DNA of 64,000 nt from Carboxylicivirga marina. GTDB taxonomy: Bacteria; Bacteroidota; Bacteroidia; Bacteroidales; Marinilabiliaceae. The DNA lies in NCBI RefSeq assembly GCF_016612505.1, contig NZ_JAENRR010000018.1:24961-88960 (forward strand), in the 5' to 3' direction. This document shows, in pieces, positions 45,687 through 54,611 of the stretch (within the stretch, counting starts at the first letter, position 1; each line of letters begins with the position of its first letter). The position numbers and the translations under genes were made by a program. A model generated the notes under the pieces. That model searched no databases and had not been told where the DNA came from. It saw only the letters and a program-made list of their open reading frames with translations.

Positions 45687-46866
45687 ATGGGAAAATGTTG
45701 AGATAGGTAGTTCAGGGTTGAAAATTGCAGATGGAAATTATTCTGCAAAATATCCAAGAAGTGAAGAGTTTATCGTAGAAGGAGTCCCGTTCATCAGAGC
45801 AAATAATTTTAAAAATAAAACTATTCAAGATGAAGATATGTACTTCATTAGCCCAGAAAAACACGCTGAATTAAAAAAGGGGCATGTTTTGCCAAATGAC
45901 GTACTCATAACAACTAGGGGTAATATTGGAGAAGTTGCAATAGTGCCCAAAAGGCATAATGATTCAAACATTAATGCGCAGATTGTTCTACTAAGAAGTT
46001 ATGGAAACTTTCACCCTTTATATTTATTACATGTTTTAGGGTCTAATTTGGTTAAAGAACAACTCCCTAAACTTACAACAGGTACAGCATTAAAGCAATT
46101 ACCTGTAAAGAACTTAAAAAAAATAAAAATCCCCCTCCCCCCGCTACCCACACAACAAAAGATAGCCGCCATATTAGACGAGGCCGATAAGCTGCGCCAA
46201 CTCAACAAACAACTCATTGCCAAATACGAGGCCCTGAGCCAAAGCTTGTTTTTGGAGATGTTTGGCGATTATATACATGACAAGAACTCTAAAAAGAAGA
46301 TTGAAGATATCGCTAGCTTCATAGATTATCGTGGAAAAACACCAGAAAGGGTTGATAACGGAGTGCCGTTGATAAGTGCAAAATGTGTAAGGCCTGGGTA
46401 TTTTGATAAAACAAGACTTGACTTTATTTCCAAGGAAACATATAGTAAAGTAATGACACGAGGATATCCCAAAGTAGGTGATGTATTATTTACAACAGAA
46501 GGAGCAACATTAGGATATACTTGTCGAATACCAAATGGATTTAAGGATTTCGCAGTTGGACAAAGACTTATTACATTACAAGTAAATGAAAACTATAACG
46601 CAATAACTCTTGATTACATGCTTAATTCTGATACGTTACAATTCGAAATATTCAAACAAGCAACAGGTAGTGCGGCTAAAGGTATTCGCTCTGCAAAATT
46701 TGCAAAGATTTTAATTCCAGTTCCTCCTCTCCTCCTCCAAAACCTCTTCGCCCAACGCATTCAAGTCATTGAACAACAAAAAGCACAAGCGCAGCAGGCA
46801 TTGGCCAAAAGCGAAGATTTGTTTAACAGCTTGCTGCAGCGCACGTTTAAAACAATTGACACCTAA
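45679..46866 (+). CDS. hsdS: Type I restriction-modification specificity subunit
   Basis: Selects the DNA target through two recognition domains. I start at ATG 45679 (MSKWENVEIG), inside the hsdM end (8-base overlap), giving 395 residues. Domain 1 covers about 1-145, the first conserved helix about 148-195 (PPLPTQQKIAAILDEADKLR), domain 2 about 205-345, and the second helix about 345-390. The conserved helices are GC-richer than the two AT-rich recognition domains, which fits domain swapping. The stop codon TAA lies within palindrome copy A, so the last residues (DT) come from the repeat. Confidence 0.94.
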   Translation: MSKWENVEIGSSGLKIADGNYSAKYPRSEEFIVEGVPFIRANNFKNKTIQDEDMYFISPEKHAELKKGHVLPNDVLITTRGNIGEVAIVPKRHNDSNINAQIVLLRSYGNFHPLYLLHVLGSNLVKEQLPKLTTGTALKQLPVKNLKKIKIPLPPLPTQQKIAAILDEADKLRQLNKQLIAKYEALSQSLFLEMFGDYIHDKNSKKKIEDIASFIDYRGKTPERVDNGVPLISAKCVRPGYFDKTRLDFISKETYSKVMTRGYPKVGDVLFTTEGATLGYTCRIPNGFKDFAVGQRLITLQVNENYNAITLDYMLNSDTLQFEIFKQATGSAAKGIRSAKFAKILIPVPPLLLQNLFAQRIQVIEQQKAQAQQALAKSEDLFNSLLQRTFKTIDT

Positions 46867-46891
46867 CAGGTTTTTAAAACCTGTTAGGTGT
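46859..46891. repeat. REP-like palindrome, copy A
   Basis: Perfect 16-bp arms (ACACCTAACAGGTTTT and its complement) with a 1-base centre; it supplies the hsdS stop codon. Confidence 0.92.
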
Positions 46892-46952
46892 GGGGTGTGG
46901 TAAACTTCACAATCAAATCAATAAAAATCAATAACTATTAAAATACAACCAT

Positions 46953-48524
46953 ATGATACTACCAAGCATCGATAACTTCAACATCACCGATGATAACACC
47001 ATCCTGGATAGTGAATACGGTATTAACGACTATGTGCGCGAAGCACTGGAGGAAGCCTACCATCTGGCCAGAAAACCCAAAGCAGCCAATGTAAAAAAGC
47101 TAAAAGGCTATATTAAAAAATACCCACGGGTGCCCCACTTTAAAAACTACCTGTCGGTATGCTTCAGTGACACGGGGCGCGATGCCGAGGCTCAAAAGGT
47201 GATTGAACTCACCATTGAGCAGCACCCCAATTATTTCTATGGCCGCCTCAACCGAGCTAATATGTACCTCGATGAAGAGCAGTATGAAAAGATACCCGAG
47301 TTATTGGGCGAGGCCATGGATTTGCCCAGTCTATACCCACAGCGCCCGGAGTTTCACATCGACGAAATCAAAGGTTTTTACTTTCTGGCCGTGCGTTATT
47401 ATCTGGCCATCGACAAAGAAGCGGAAGCTGAGCACTGTTATCAGTTTTTAAAGGAGGTAGCACCCGATTCTGAATCGAGCGACATGGCCTTTAGTGCCAT
47501 TCAACACCACAACATGCAAAAGTCGCTGCAACGCATGGAAGAAGCGCACGAAAAGCGTATCACCCTCGACTTTGAGGCGCCGGCACAGCAAAGCACCCAA
47601 ACGGAGGCTCCTGAGTTTACGCATGCCGAAGTAGAGGAATTGTACCATTACGATACTGGCTTCTATAAAGCTTTATCACCTCGCCTGCTGGCTTTGCCAC
47701 GCCATAGCCTCATAGCCGACCTGGAGCTGGTGTTGCGCGATAGTATCAATCGCTTTAATCATTTTGATGAACTATGGGAAAATGAAGAGCTAGACCTAGA
47801 CTTTGTGATGCATGCCCTGTATTTGCTGGGTGAGCTCAAAGCCAAGGAGAGTTTACCGGTGGTATTCGAAGTCTTATCGCAGCACGAAGGCTACTACGAT
47901 TTATACATTGGCGAATGGATACATGAGGACATGTGGGAGCCCATTTATAAAATGCACAATGCCACCCTCGACGATTACCAGGCATTTATGCTGCAGCCCA
48001 ACAAATACACCTATGCCAAAAATGTATTGATTGTGTTGTTGGAGCAAATAGCCGTGCACCAGCCTGAGCGTAAGGAAGAAGTCTATGAGTGTTTTAAAAG
48101 CATGCTGGAGGCTTACAATCAATGTTCGCTCAACGATAATATTATCGATAGTGACCTTATTGCTTTTATAGCATGCACCATGGCCGACATAAAAGGCGCA
48201 GATGCCGCGCAATACCTGCAGCCCTTATTTGAAAAAGGGTGGGTATCTGTCGAAATATGTGGCAGTCTTGAAGATTTGCAAAAAGAACGTCGTCGTCAAC
48301 TAAGAGAGTTACCACTGTCTACTCTGGATGAGTGTTACGACAAGCTGGAATCGTGGCATACAGAAAGTCCTGCTCCGGCATTTGACGATGAAGATGACGA
48401 AGAAGATGATACGCCCTGGGGCATGCCAGAGCAACCCATCGTTAATGATGTAAAAACAGGACGCAACGACCCTTGCCCCTGTGGCAGTGGTAAAAAGTAT
48501 AAAAAGTGCTGTTTGAATAAATAG
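46953..48524 (+). CDS. TPR-like protein with C-terminal SEC-C motif
   Basis: A 523-residue protein. The N-terminal half has TPR-like helices ([40 protein letters not shown]); the middle resembles HEAT-like repeats; an acidic run ([11 protein letters not shown]) precedes the zinc-binding SEC-C end [22 protein letters not shown] is an interaction or metal-binding module found in SecA and many hypothetical proteins. It is not a usual RM subunit, yet it sits between hsdS and hsdR, so it could be a passenger or an accessory of the system. Confidence 0.8.
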   Translation: MILPSIDNFNITDDNTILDSEYGINDYVREALEEAYHLARKPKAANVKKLKGYIKKYPRVPHFKNYLSVCFSDTGRDAEAQKVIELTIEQHPNYFYGRLNRANMYLDEEQYEKIPELLGEAMDLPSLYPQRPEFHIDEIKGFYFLAVRYYLAIDKEAEAEHCYQFLKEVAPDSESSDMAFSAIQHHNMQKSLQRMEEAHEKRITLDFEAPAQQSTQTEAPEFTHAEVEELYHYDTGFYKALSPRLLALPRHSLIADLELVLRDSINRFNHFDELWENEELDLDFVMHALYLLGELKAKESLPVVFEVLSQHEGYYDLYIGEWIHEDMWEPIYKMHNATLDDYQAFMLQPNKYTYAKNVLIVLLEQIAVHQPERKEEVYECFKSMLEAYNQCSLNDNIIDSDLIAFIACTMADIKGADAAQYLQPLFEKGWVSVEICGSLEDLQKERRRQLRELPLSTLDECYDKLESWHTESPAPAFDDEDDEEDDTPWGMPEQPIVNDVKTGRNDPCPCGSGKKYKKCCLNK

Positions 48525-48540
48525 CAGAACGTAACATATC

Positions 48541-48575
48541 AACACCTAACAGGTTTTAAAAACCTGTTAGGTGTT
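48541..48575. repeat. REP-like palindrome, copy B
   Basis: Perfect 17-bp arms (AACACCTAACAGGTTTT and its complement) with a 1-base centre, 16 bases after the SEC-C gene stop codon and 87 bases before the RAYT gene. Confidence 0.92.
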
Positions 48576-48661
48576 GATTTACATCAAACAATAAAAAATA
48601 GTTCTGCACTTATCATCTGAATTTTATAATTTAGTTACACCAAACCTATAAAATTCATTCG

Positions 48662-49261
48662 ATGAGCACCATACCGCTGAAACCCGGCATTTATTACCAC
48701 ATCCACAACAGAGGTAACAACAAAGAGAATATTTTTAAAGAAGACAGGAACTACCTTTTCTTTCTCACTAAAGTTAAAAAATACCTACTAGACATCTCCG
48801 ATATATATGCCTACTGCCTGATGCCCAATCATTTTCATCTGGTATCAAAAATAAAAACACACGACGCATTACCATCAGAGTATCAGACAGGCAAAAAAAG
48901 GATACACCAACCATTCTCCAACCTATTTAATGCTTACACCAAAGCCATTAATAAAGCAACTGGCCGCACCGGAAGTTTGTTTCAAGAGCACTTTGGCCGT
49001 CATGTAATTAACGATGAAAAATACTTGCAGAATATTATTATATATGTGCATCTCAATGCGGTTAAACACGGATTTACTGATGATTACAGGAAGTACAAGC
49101 ACTCATCATACCACAGTTTAATTAGCGAGGGGCATACGCACCTTCAGCGCCATAAGGTCATGGACTTATTTGGTGATAAGGAAAGTTTTATCTTTTGCCA
49201 TCAGGCACAACAATATCATCTGACACATCATTTAAACGAAATTGAGAATGAGGACTGCTAA
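48662..49261 (+). CDS. REP-associated tyrosine transposase (RAYT, Y1 HUH family)
   Basis: A 199-residue single-domain transposase relative. The start YYHIHNRGNNKENIFKEDR is the RAYT signature, the HUH pair is in CLMPNHFHLVSKI, and the nucleophile Tyr is in NIIIYVHLNAVKHG, followed by HSSYHSL. RAYTs cut and join single-stranded DNA at REP palindromes and are domesticated, single-copy relatives of IS200/IS605 transposases. Palindromes lie on both sides (copies B and C/D), as expected for a REPtron. The frame is intact, so activity is possible. It splits the hsdS-hsdR region. Confidence 0.9.
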   Translation: MSTIPLKPGIYYHIHNRGNNKENIFKEDRNYLFFLTKVKKYLLDISDIYAYCLMPNHFHLVSKIKTHDALPSEYQTGKKRIHQPFSNLFNAYTKAINKATGRTGSLFQEHFGRHVINDEKYLQNIIIYVHLNAVKHGFTDDYRKYKHSSYHSLISEGHTHLQRHKVMDLFGDKESFIFCHQAQQYHLTHHLNEIENEDC

Positions 49262-49277
49262 ATGATACCGTATATTA

Positions 49278-49304
49278 CCAAACAGGTTTCGAAAACCCGT
49301 TAGG
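49278..49304. repeat. REP-like palindrome, copy C (degenerate)
   Basis: CCAAACAGGTTT and AAACCCGTTAGG pair with several differences from the other copies; 16 bases after the RAYT stop. Confidence 0.65.
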
Positions 49305-49359
49305 CATAGCATGCTTCTCTAGCTTCTGCAACAACACCCACTGCAGTACGTCACCACTA

Positions 49360-49440
49360 TACCGTACGGTACATCACCGTTATACCGCTCGGTACACTGG
49401 CAACGTACCGAGCGGTACATTGCCTATTAACCGAGCGGTT
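49360..49440. repeat. Four 12-bp palindromes at an exact 23-bp period
   Basis: TACCGTACGGTA (49360), TACCGCTCGGTA (49383), TACCGAGCGGTA (49406) and AACCGAGCGGTT (49429) start exactly 23 bases apart. Three are perfect or single-step palindromes. A weaker fifth unit may precede at about 49337. The array lies 189 bases before the hsdR start. Confidence 0.85.
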
Positions 49441-49517
49441 GAATAGTTGCTTCCCATAAGCAACGCTATTGGCTATATCAAATGCAATACGCAATAACAA
49501 AACTACAATTCGCAACA

Positions 49518-49556
49518 ACACTATCTAACAGGTTTTAGAAACCTGTTAGGTAGTGT
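49518..49556. repeat. REP-like palindrome, copy D
   Basis: 18-bp arms (ACACTATCTAACAGGTTT and complement) with one G-T difference and a 3-base centre, 73 bases before the hsdR start. Confidence 0.88.
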
Positions 49557-49628
49557 ATGACGTGCATACTGTTACATATATCATCTTTTTTGCTAAATTA
49601 GTTGCGTTTATCAAGTCCCGCAGATTTA

Positions 49629-52600
49629 ATGACCAACTTCACATTCCTCCAGGCACATCATAAAAGCCTTTCCAAAAAAATGGAAAAGGCCGAGCAGCGT
49701 GTTAATACCGAACCTGTATCAACAGCCAGCTATTGCCGCCTGGTACTGGAGGAAGTGATTCACCGCATCTACGAATACGAGTACATCGAATACCCTTACA
49801 ACAAAGAGCTGGTTAACCTGATGAACAACGAGGAACTCAAACGATTGATTCCTTTTGCCCATCAAAACGGTATTCACCTGGTGCGAAAAACGGGTAATAA
49901 CGCTGCGCATTATGGTCGTAAGGTCAATAACAAAGATGCTCTGCAAAGTCTTAAATACCTTTATGGCTTTTTAAAATGGTTTGCTGGAACCTACAGCCCT
50001 GAAAAGATGACCCTGCCCGGTGCTTTTGACGAAAGCCTGGTACCTAAGCTGGGAGCCGAGCAACGCAAGCTTAAAGAGCAACAGCTCGAAAACCAGAAAG
50101 AGCAGGAAGCCCTTCAGGCGCAGATAGCCCAACTACTGGCCGAGAAAGAAGCCATACTTCAGCAGGCCAAAGAAAGCGAAGCATCCCTGCATGCCTATAA
50201 ACAAGAGGCCGAGCAAGCCAAAGAACTACTGCAACAGCAAAAGGATGAGCGCCGTGTAAAAGCACCATCGGAATATACCGAGGCCGAAACACGCCTGCAC
50301 CTCATCGATGCCAACCTGAAAGAAGCAGGCTGGAGCGAACTGCGTGAAGGTCGCGAACTGGAATACCCAGTGAAAGGCATGCCTGTTACAAGAGATAATC
50401 CGCATGGCAATGGTTATGCCGATTACGTATTGTGGGACGATAATGGTAAACCCCTGGCCGTTATTGAAGCCAAGCGCACCTCTAAAGATATTGAAGCAGG
50501 CAAGCACCAGGCTTTTCTGTATGCCAACTGCCTGGAACAAATGCATGGACAACGCCCACTCATCTTTTTTACCAACGGTTATGAGATAAAACTCTGGAAC
50601 GATACTTTCTATACCACACCACGGCTATGTTTTGGTTTCTATACCAAGGATGAACTGCAATGGAGCATCCACCAACGCAACACACGTCAGGATATCCGTA
50701 AGGCAAAAATCAACCTCAACATTGCAGGACGCCCCTACCAAACGGAAGCGATACAGCGTGTAGCGGAGTCCTTTGTAGTGGATGCCCCCAATGGCTTGAT
50801 GGGCAATAAACGTGAGGCTTTATTGGTAATGGCTACCGGTAGCGGTAAAACACGAACAGCTGCTGCTCTGGTGGATGTGTTTATCAAACACAACTGGGTA
50901 AAACGCGTGCTCTTTCTGGCCGACAGAAACGCTTTGGTAACACAAGCTAAAAACAGCTTTGGCGAACATCTGAAGGAATGCACCGCCATTGATTTAACCA
51001 AGGAGAAAGAAAAAGATACCACAAGACTGGTGTTCAGCACCTACCCCACCATGATGAACTGCATCGACAATGCGCGCCAAGGCGATGAACGCTTTTATGG
51101 TGTAGGGCATTTTGATATGATTATTGTGGATGAAGCCCACCGCTCAGTCTACAATCGCTACCAGGCTATTTTCGATTATTTCGATGCGCTTATTGTTGGC
51201 TTAACAGCCACGCCAAAAGACAGCATCGACCACAATACTTTTGAACTGTTTGCTTGCAGCAACGACGACCCAACTTTCTCATATGAGCTGGATGAAGCGG
51301 TACCCACCTACCTGAAGCCTTATAAGAACATTGATGTCTCCACCGATTTTATGCGGGAAGGCATCAAATACAGTGAACTGACGGAAGACGAGAAAGCACA
51401 ATACGAAGAAACCTTTCAGGATAAAGCCACCGGTTTATTCCCCGAAGAGATACAGGCCAATGCCATGAACAAATGGCTATTTAATAAAGATACGGTCAAT
51501 AAGGTGCTTGATACCTTGATGCAGCATGGCTTAAAGATTGAAGGTGGTGATAAAATAGGCCGCACCATCATTTTTGCGGTTAATCAGAAGCATGCCAAAT
51601 TTATTGAAGATTGTTTTACCGAACGCTACCCCCACCTGCCAGCAGGATTTATCAGCACGGTGCATAACAAAGTGAGTCATGCACAAAGCCTCATTGAGGC
51701 CTTTTGTGACCAGCACAAAGAAAACCTGCCACAAATAGCGGTATCGGTAGATATGATGGATACAGGTATTGATGCACCACGTGTACTCAACCTTATTTTC
51801 TTTAAAGTGGTGCGTTCCTATGCTAAATTCTGGCAAATGATAGGCCGCGGCACACGCCTCTGCCCCGATGTGTTTGGTCCGGGAGAAGACAAGGAACACT
51901 TCCTAATTTTTGATGTGTGCCAGAACTTCGAATTTTTTGAACTGAATAAAAAAGGTGTTGATACTAACCTGGCCAAGCCCATTACACAGCAGATATTTGA
52001 AGCTCGCCTGCAAGTGTCACGACTACTGGCCGAAACAGGAGAAATGGAAAATGTAGAGTTAGCCACTAGCTTGCTCAACACCTTGCACCAGTCCATTGTA
52101 ACCCTTAATAGGGAACGCTTCCAAGTAAAGATGAATCTGCGCTACGTAGAAGAGTTTGAAGAGCGAAAGCGCTGGAATAATCTGAGTGCAGATGATGTAC
52201 ACCAAATTGAAGAGTACTTGTCTGCTTTACCTATTCCTGAGAGCATCAATGAAACAGCACGGCGCTTCGACCTGATGATGCTGAAACTGCAACTGGCCAA
52301 CCTGCTAATGCTCAACTCAGAGAAAGGTTATCACGAAAACCTGGTGGAAATAGCCAATCAATTAAGTAAAGTGTATACCGTTCCACAGGTATTACGTTCC
52401 AAGCCGCTTATCGAGCAAATGAAAGACCCGGATTTCTATCAAAAGCTTTCGCAAAAGCGCATGGAAGAAATACGCGAAGAGATACGCGAGCTCGTTTGCT
52501 ACATCGATCGTAAAAAGCAAACCTCCTTCTACACCAACCTGGAAGATTCAGAAGTAATACTTGGCGCCGCCGAGCCTTATGTGCCATCACATAACCGTAG

Positions 52601-53066
52601 CATTTATAAAGAGCGGGTTGAGCGCTTTATCCGAGAAAACAAGCACCAGCTAACCATCACTAAGCTGTCTGGCAATATCCCAATTACTAATGATGAACTC
52701 TCTCTTTTGGAGAAGATATTATTCGACGGCCAGGAAAGAGGCTCTAAAGAAGACTTTGCTACTGTTTTTGGCGAACAGCCTCTCGGTACTTTTATCCGAA
52801 GCATTATAGGCTTAGATTCAGCAGCCGCTCAAGATGCTTTTAGCGAGTTTCTGCAAGTGGGTAAGCTGCAAGCCGATCAAATGACTTTCATCCAGAACAT
52901 CATTACCTACCTCACTAAAAACGGCACTATCGACAAACGCATGCTTTTTCAGCCACCATTTACCGACATGAATGACCAAGGCCTATTTGGTGTCTTTGAT
53001 GATGCTGAGGCTGGCAGAATCATCCATATCATCGATGAAATCAATGAGAATGCGGTGGTTGGGTAA
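49629..53066 (+). CDS. hsdR: Type I restriction-modification endonuclease/translocase (R subunit)
   Basis: Cuts unmodified DNA after ATP-driven translocation. The frame begins at a TTG (49602), but I choose ATG 49629 (MTNFTF), giving 1145 residues. Layout: DUF4145-like N-terminal domain, a Gln/Glu coiled coil (about 150-215), the nuclease core YADYVLWDDNGKPLAVIEAKR (Asp...Glu-x-Lys, about 258-285), motif I MATGSGKTRTAAALV (about 401), DEAH in IIVDEAHRS (about 498), a second RecA lobe, and an EcoEI-type C-terminal domain. The usual hsdM-hsdS-hsdR order is broken by two genes and repeats. It uses a GC-richer codon style than the AT-rich gaps. Confidence 0.93.
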   Translation: MTNFTFLQAHHKSLSKKMEKAEQRVNTEPVSTASYCRLVLEEVIHRIYEYEYIEYPYNKELVNLMNNEELKRLIPFAHQNGIHLVRKTGNNAAHYGRKVNNKDALQSLKYLYGFLKWFAGTYSPEKMTLPGAFDESLVPKLGAEQRKLKEQQLENQKEQEALQAQIAQLLAEKEAILQQAKESEASLHAYKQEAEQAKELLQQQKDERRVKAPSEYTEAETRLHLIDANLKEAGWSELREGRELEYPVKGMPVTRDNPHGNGYADYVLWDDNGKPLAVIEAKRTSKDIEAGKHQAFLYANCLEQMHGQRPLIFFTNGYEIKLWNDTFYTTPRLCFGFYTKDELQWSIHQRNTRQDIRKAKINLNIAGRPYQTEAIQRVAESFVVDAPNGLMGNKREALLVMATGSGKTRTAAALVDVFIKHNWVKRVLFLADRNALVTQAKNSFGEHLKECTAIDLTKEKEKDTTRLVFSTYPTMMNCIDNARQGDERFYGVGHFDMIIVDEAHRSVYNRYQAIFDYFDALIVGLTATPKDSIDHNTFELFACSNDDPTFSYELDEAVPTYLKPYKNIDVSTDFMREGIKYSELTEDEKAQYEETFQDKATGLFPEEIQANAMNKWLFNKDTVNKVLDTLMQHGLKIEGGDKIGRTIIFAVNQKHAKFIEDCFTERYPHLPAGFISTVHNKVSHAQSLIEAFCDQHKENLPQIAVSVDMMDTGIDAPRVLNLIFFKVVRSYAKFWQMIGRGTRLCPDVFGPGEDKEHFLIFDVCQNFEFFELNKKGVDTNLAKPITQQIFEARLQVSRLLAETGEMENVELATSLLNTLHQSIVTLNRERFQVKMNLRYVEEFEERKRWNNLSADDVHQIEEYLSALPIPESINETARRFDLMMLKLQLANLLMLNSEKGYHENLVEIANQLSKVYTVPQVLRSKPLIEQMKDPDFYQKLSQKRMEEIREEIRELVCYIDRKKQTSFYTNLEDSEVILGAAEPYVPSHNRSIYKERVERFIRENKHQLTITKLSGNIPITNDELSLLEKILFDGQERGSKEDFATVFGEQPLGTFIRSIIGLDSAAAQDAFSEFLQVGKLQADQMTFIQNIITYLTKNGTIDKRMLFQPPFTDMNDQGLFGVFDDAEAGRIIHIIDEINENAVVG

Positions 53067-53095
53067 ATGACAATAACCACTCGCTACAACAATAA

Positions 53096-53361
53096 TAACC
53101 CGAGTTCGATTAAAATTAAACAGCACAGATTTTATTAAATGACTGATATACAATATAAATTTTTGAAGCATAGCGAGCTATGATGATGGAATTTAGAGAA
53201 GTAGATCAGTTATTGAATGAAAAGCCTGACTTTCCACTTGCAAACAACTGTTTTCTTCGTCATATTTGCTTACCATAGCCCGCTATGCCTTCGCAAAGAT
53301 TCCTTGAAACCAATTACTTACAAGCGGCCTGAGCTATTAATTTTATGTCGAACTCGGGTTA
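53096..53361. mobile_element. 266-bp MITE-like element
   Basis: Bounded by perfect 14-bp inverted repeats TAACCCGAGTTCGA and TCGAACTCGGGTTA. Inside are two hairpins, CATAGCGAGCTATG and CATAGCCCGCTATG, and a 32-codon open frame (MMMEFREVDQLLNEKPDFPL...) too short to be a transposase. It lies 29 bases after the hsdR stop. Ends match the 54-bp element at 36628-36681. Confidence 0.75.
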
Positions 53362-53562
53362 ATAGTATATCACGATTCTCCAAAGTGAGTTTACTCTCAA
53401 GGGCACTGCTTATACACATTAGCCGAAAACAATTCCTGTAATTATTTGTTTACAAACTGCACTTAACTTTTAAAATTCAAGACATTAACACGCCTTAACT
53501 ATGCAGCATCTGGTAATTCTTGATATTTAAATCTATATTTTATAACCATAAACTATAATCTC
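53362..53562. other. AT-rich intergenic sequence before the TAXI gene
   Basis: Nothing is recognised beyond the promoter region expected for the following gene. Confidence 0.35.
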
Positions 53563-54459
53563 ATGAACACAAAATTCTCTTATTTATTGACATTGCTAGT
53601 CGTATTTTCAATTAACAGTGCACTTGCTCAATTCACAATCTTTTCAGGGCCTCTACATGGTTCCTATAACAAATTTGCTGATGACATAGTTAAAATAGTT
53701 GGCGAAAAGGAAGGTATTGAATTAATTAATCAACCAACTCACGGCAGTGCTGCCAACTTCAGGTATTTAATTGATCCTGATAACGAAGCTAAAATGGTTT
53801 TTATCCAGTCTGATTATTTTAGCCTAATGCAAGCGCAAGACCTGGTTTATAACACTCATAAAACAGGCGCATTAAAAATTGTAATGCCATTGGCCAAAGA
53901 GCAAATTCATATTTTCACTAAGAAAAGTACTGGAATTAAAACACTTGAGGATCTAAAAGACAAACGCCTGGCAGTAGGCACTGATGATCAAAGCTCATCT
54001 TTCACTGCTGAAATCATTAGGAAACGCTCTAAAGTTGAATGGTTTACGAACAAAGTAAATTACGACCAAATGTTAAAACGTATCGCTAGTGGAAATGTTG
54101 AAGCTGGTATTATGGTTGGTAGTTCTCCACTCGAAATGCTCCAAATCAACCCTCAGGTTATGGTTGACGGATTAGTTTTATTACAACTTCGAGACTTTAA
54201 CGGTTGGGCCAAAAGTTATGAAAACGACGTAATTAAAGCAGGCGAATACGAATGGCTTGAAAAAGATATCGACACCTTTTCATTAAGAACTTTATTGATT
54301 GTGAATGAGGACAAGCTAACGGAAGAAGATAAAAAGGTGGTTGAGGCCATTGAGGCAGGAATAGCCAAAAACATCGCTATCTTACAAAAGGAAGGTCATC
54401 CAAAGTGGTCAACTGTTGAAATTGAAAGTGGTGCTTCAGTAGCTCCGGCAGCAAAGTAG
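53563..54459 (+). CDS. TAXI-family TRAP-type solute-binding protein
   Basis: A 298-residue secreted or periplasmic protein with a signal peptide (MNTKFSYLLTLLVVFSINSALAQ). The block FTIFSGPLHGSYNKFADDIV, then GALKIVMPLAKEQIHIFTKK and LEDLKDKRLAVGTDDQSSSF follow the TAXI (TRAP-associated extracytoplasmic immunogenic) fold, which binds small organic acids. The TRAP membrane subunits are absent from the window, so it is an orphan receptor or partner of a distant transporter. A strong terminator follows, so it is monocistronic. Confidence 0.83.
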   Translation: MNTKFSYLLTLLVVFSINSALAQFTIFSGPLHGSYNKFADDIVKIVGEKEGIELINQPTHGSAANFRYLIDPDNEAKMVFIQSDYFSLMQAQDLVYNTHKTGALKIVMPLAKEQIHIFTKKSTGIKTLEDLKDKRLAVGTDDQSSSFTAEIIRKRSKVEWFTNKVNYDQMLKRIASGNVEAGIMVGSSPLEMLQINPQVMVDGLVLLQLRDFNGWAKSYENDVIKAGEYEWLEKDIDTFSLRTLLIVNEDKLTEEDKKVVEAIEAGIAKNIAILQKEGHPKWSTVEIESGASVAPAAK

Positions 54460-54517
54460 ATATTTTAAACATTCGCGGTTGACAAACAATAGTATTGCAA
54501 CCAAAGACATATAAAAT

Positions 54518-54556
54518 AAAACCCGTTATTAAAACATTTGTAATAACGGGTTTTTT
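54518..54556 (+). terminator. Terminator after the TAXI gene
   Basis: Perfect 13-bp arms AAACCCGTTATTA and TAATAACGGGTTT, loop of nine, then T residues. This stem lies in front of the zinc-ribbon gene and shows that its reading frame does not begin upstream at 54495. Confidence 0.9.
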
Positions 54557-54611
54557 ATATCCAACTCACTTAGTTATTTTTGAACTTATAACTAACCCCA
54601 AACATAAAGAA

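Noticed and set aside
46859..49556. CRISPR array in the repeat-rich gap around the RAYT gene
   Set aside because: The repeats are palindromes separated by whole genes or by irregular gaps, with no uniform spacers, and no cas genes are present. The 23-bp array has 11-base spacers, much too short for CRISPR.
49602..49628. TTG start for hsdR nine codons upstream of the ATG
   Set aside because: The ATG at 49629 gives a natural HsdR N-terminus and the upstream codons look like leader; a TTG start is unlikely without a good ribosome site.
53175..53273. 32-codon frame MMMEFREVDQLL inside the MITE as a mini-protein or transposase
   Set aside because: Far too short for a transposase, and no ribosome site or relative is known to me; it may be a relic of an ancestral gene.
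53217..53441. 74-codon open frame in the MITE and the following gap
   Set aside because: It crosses the right inverted repeat of the MITE and has no protein-like pattern.
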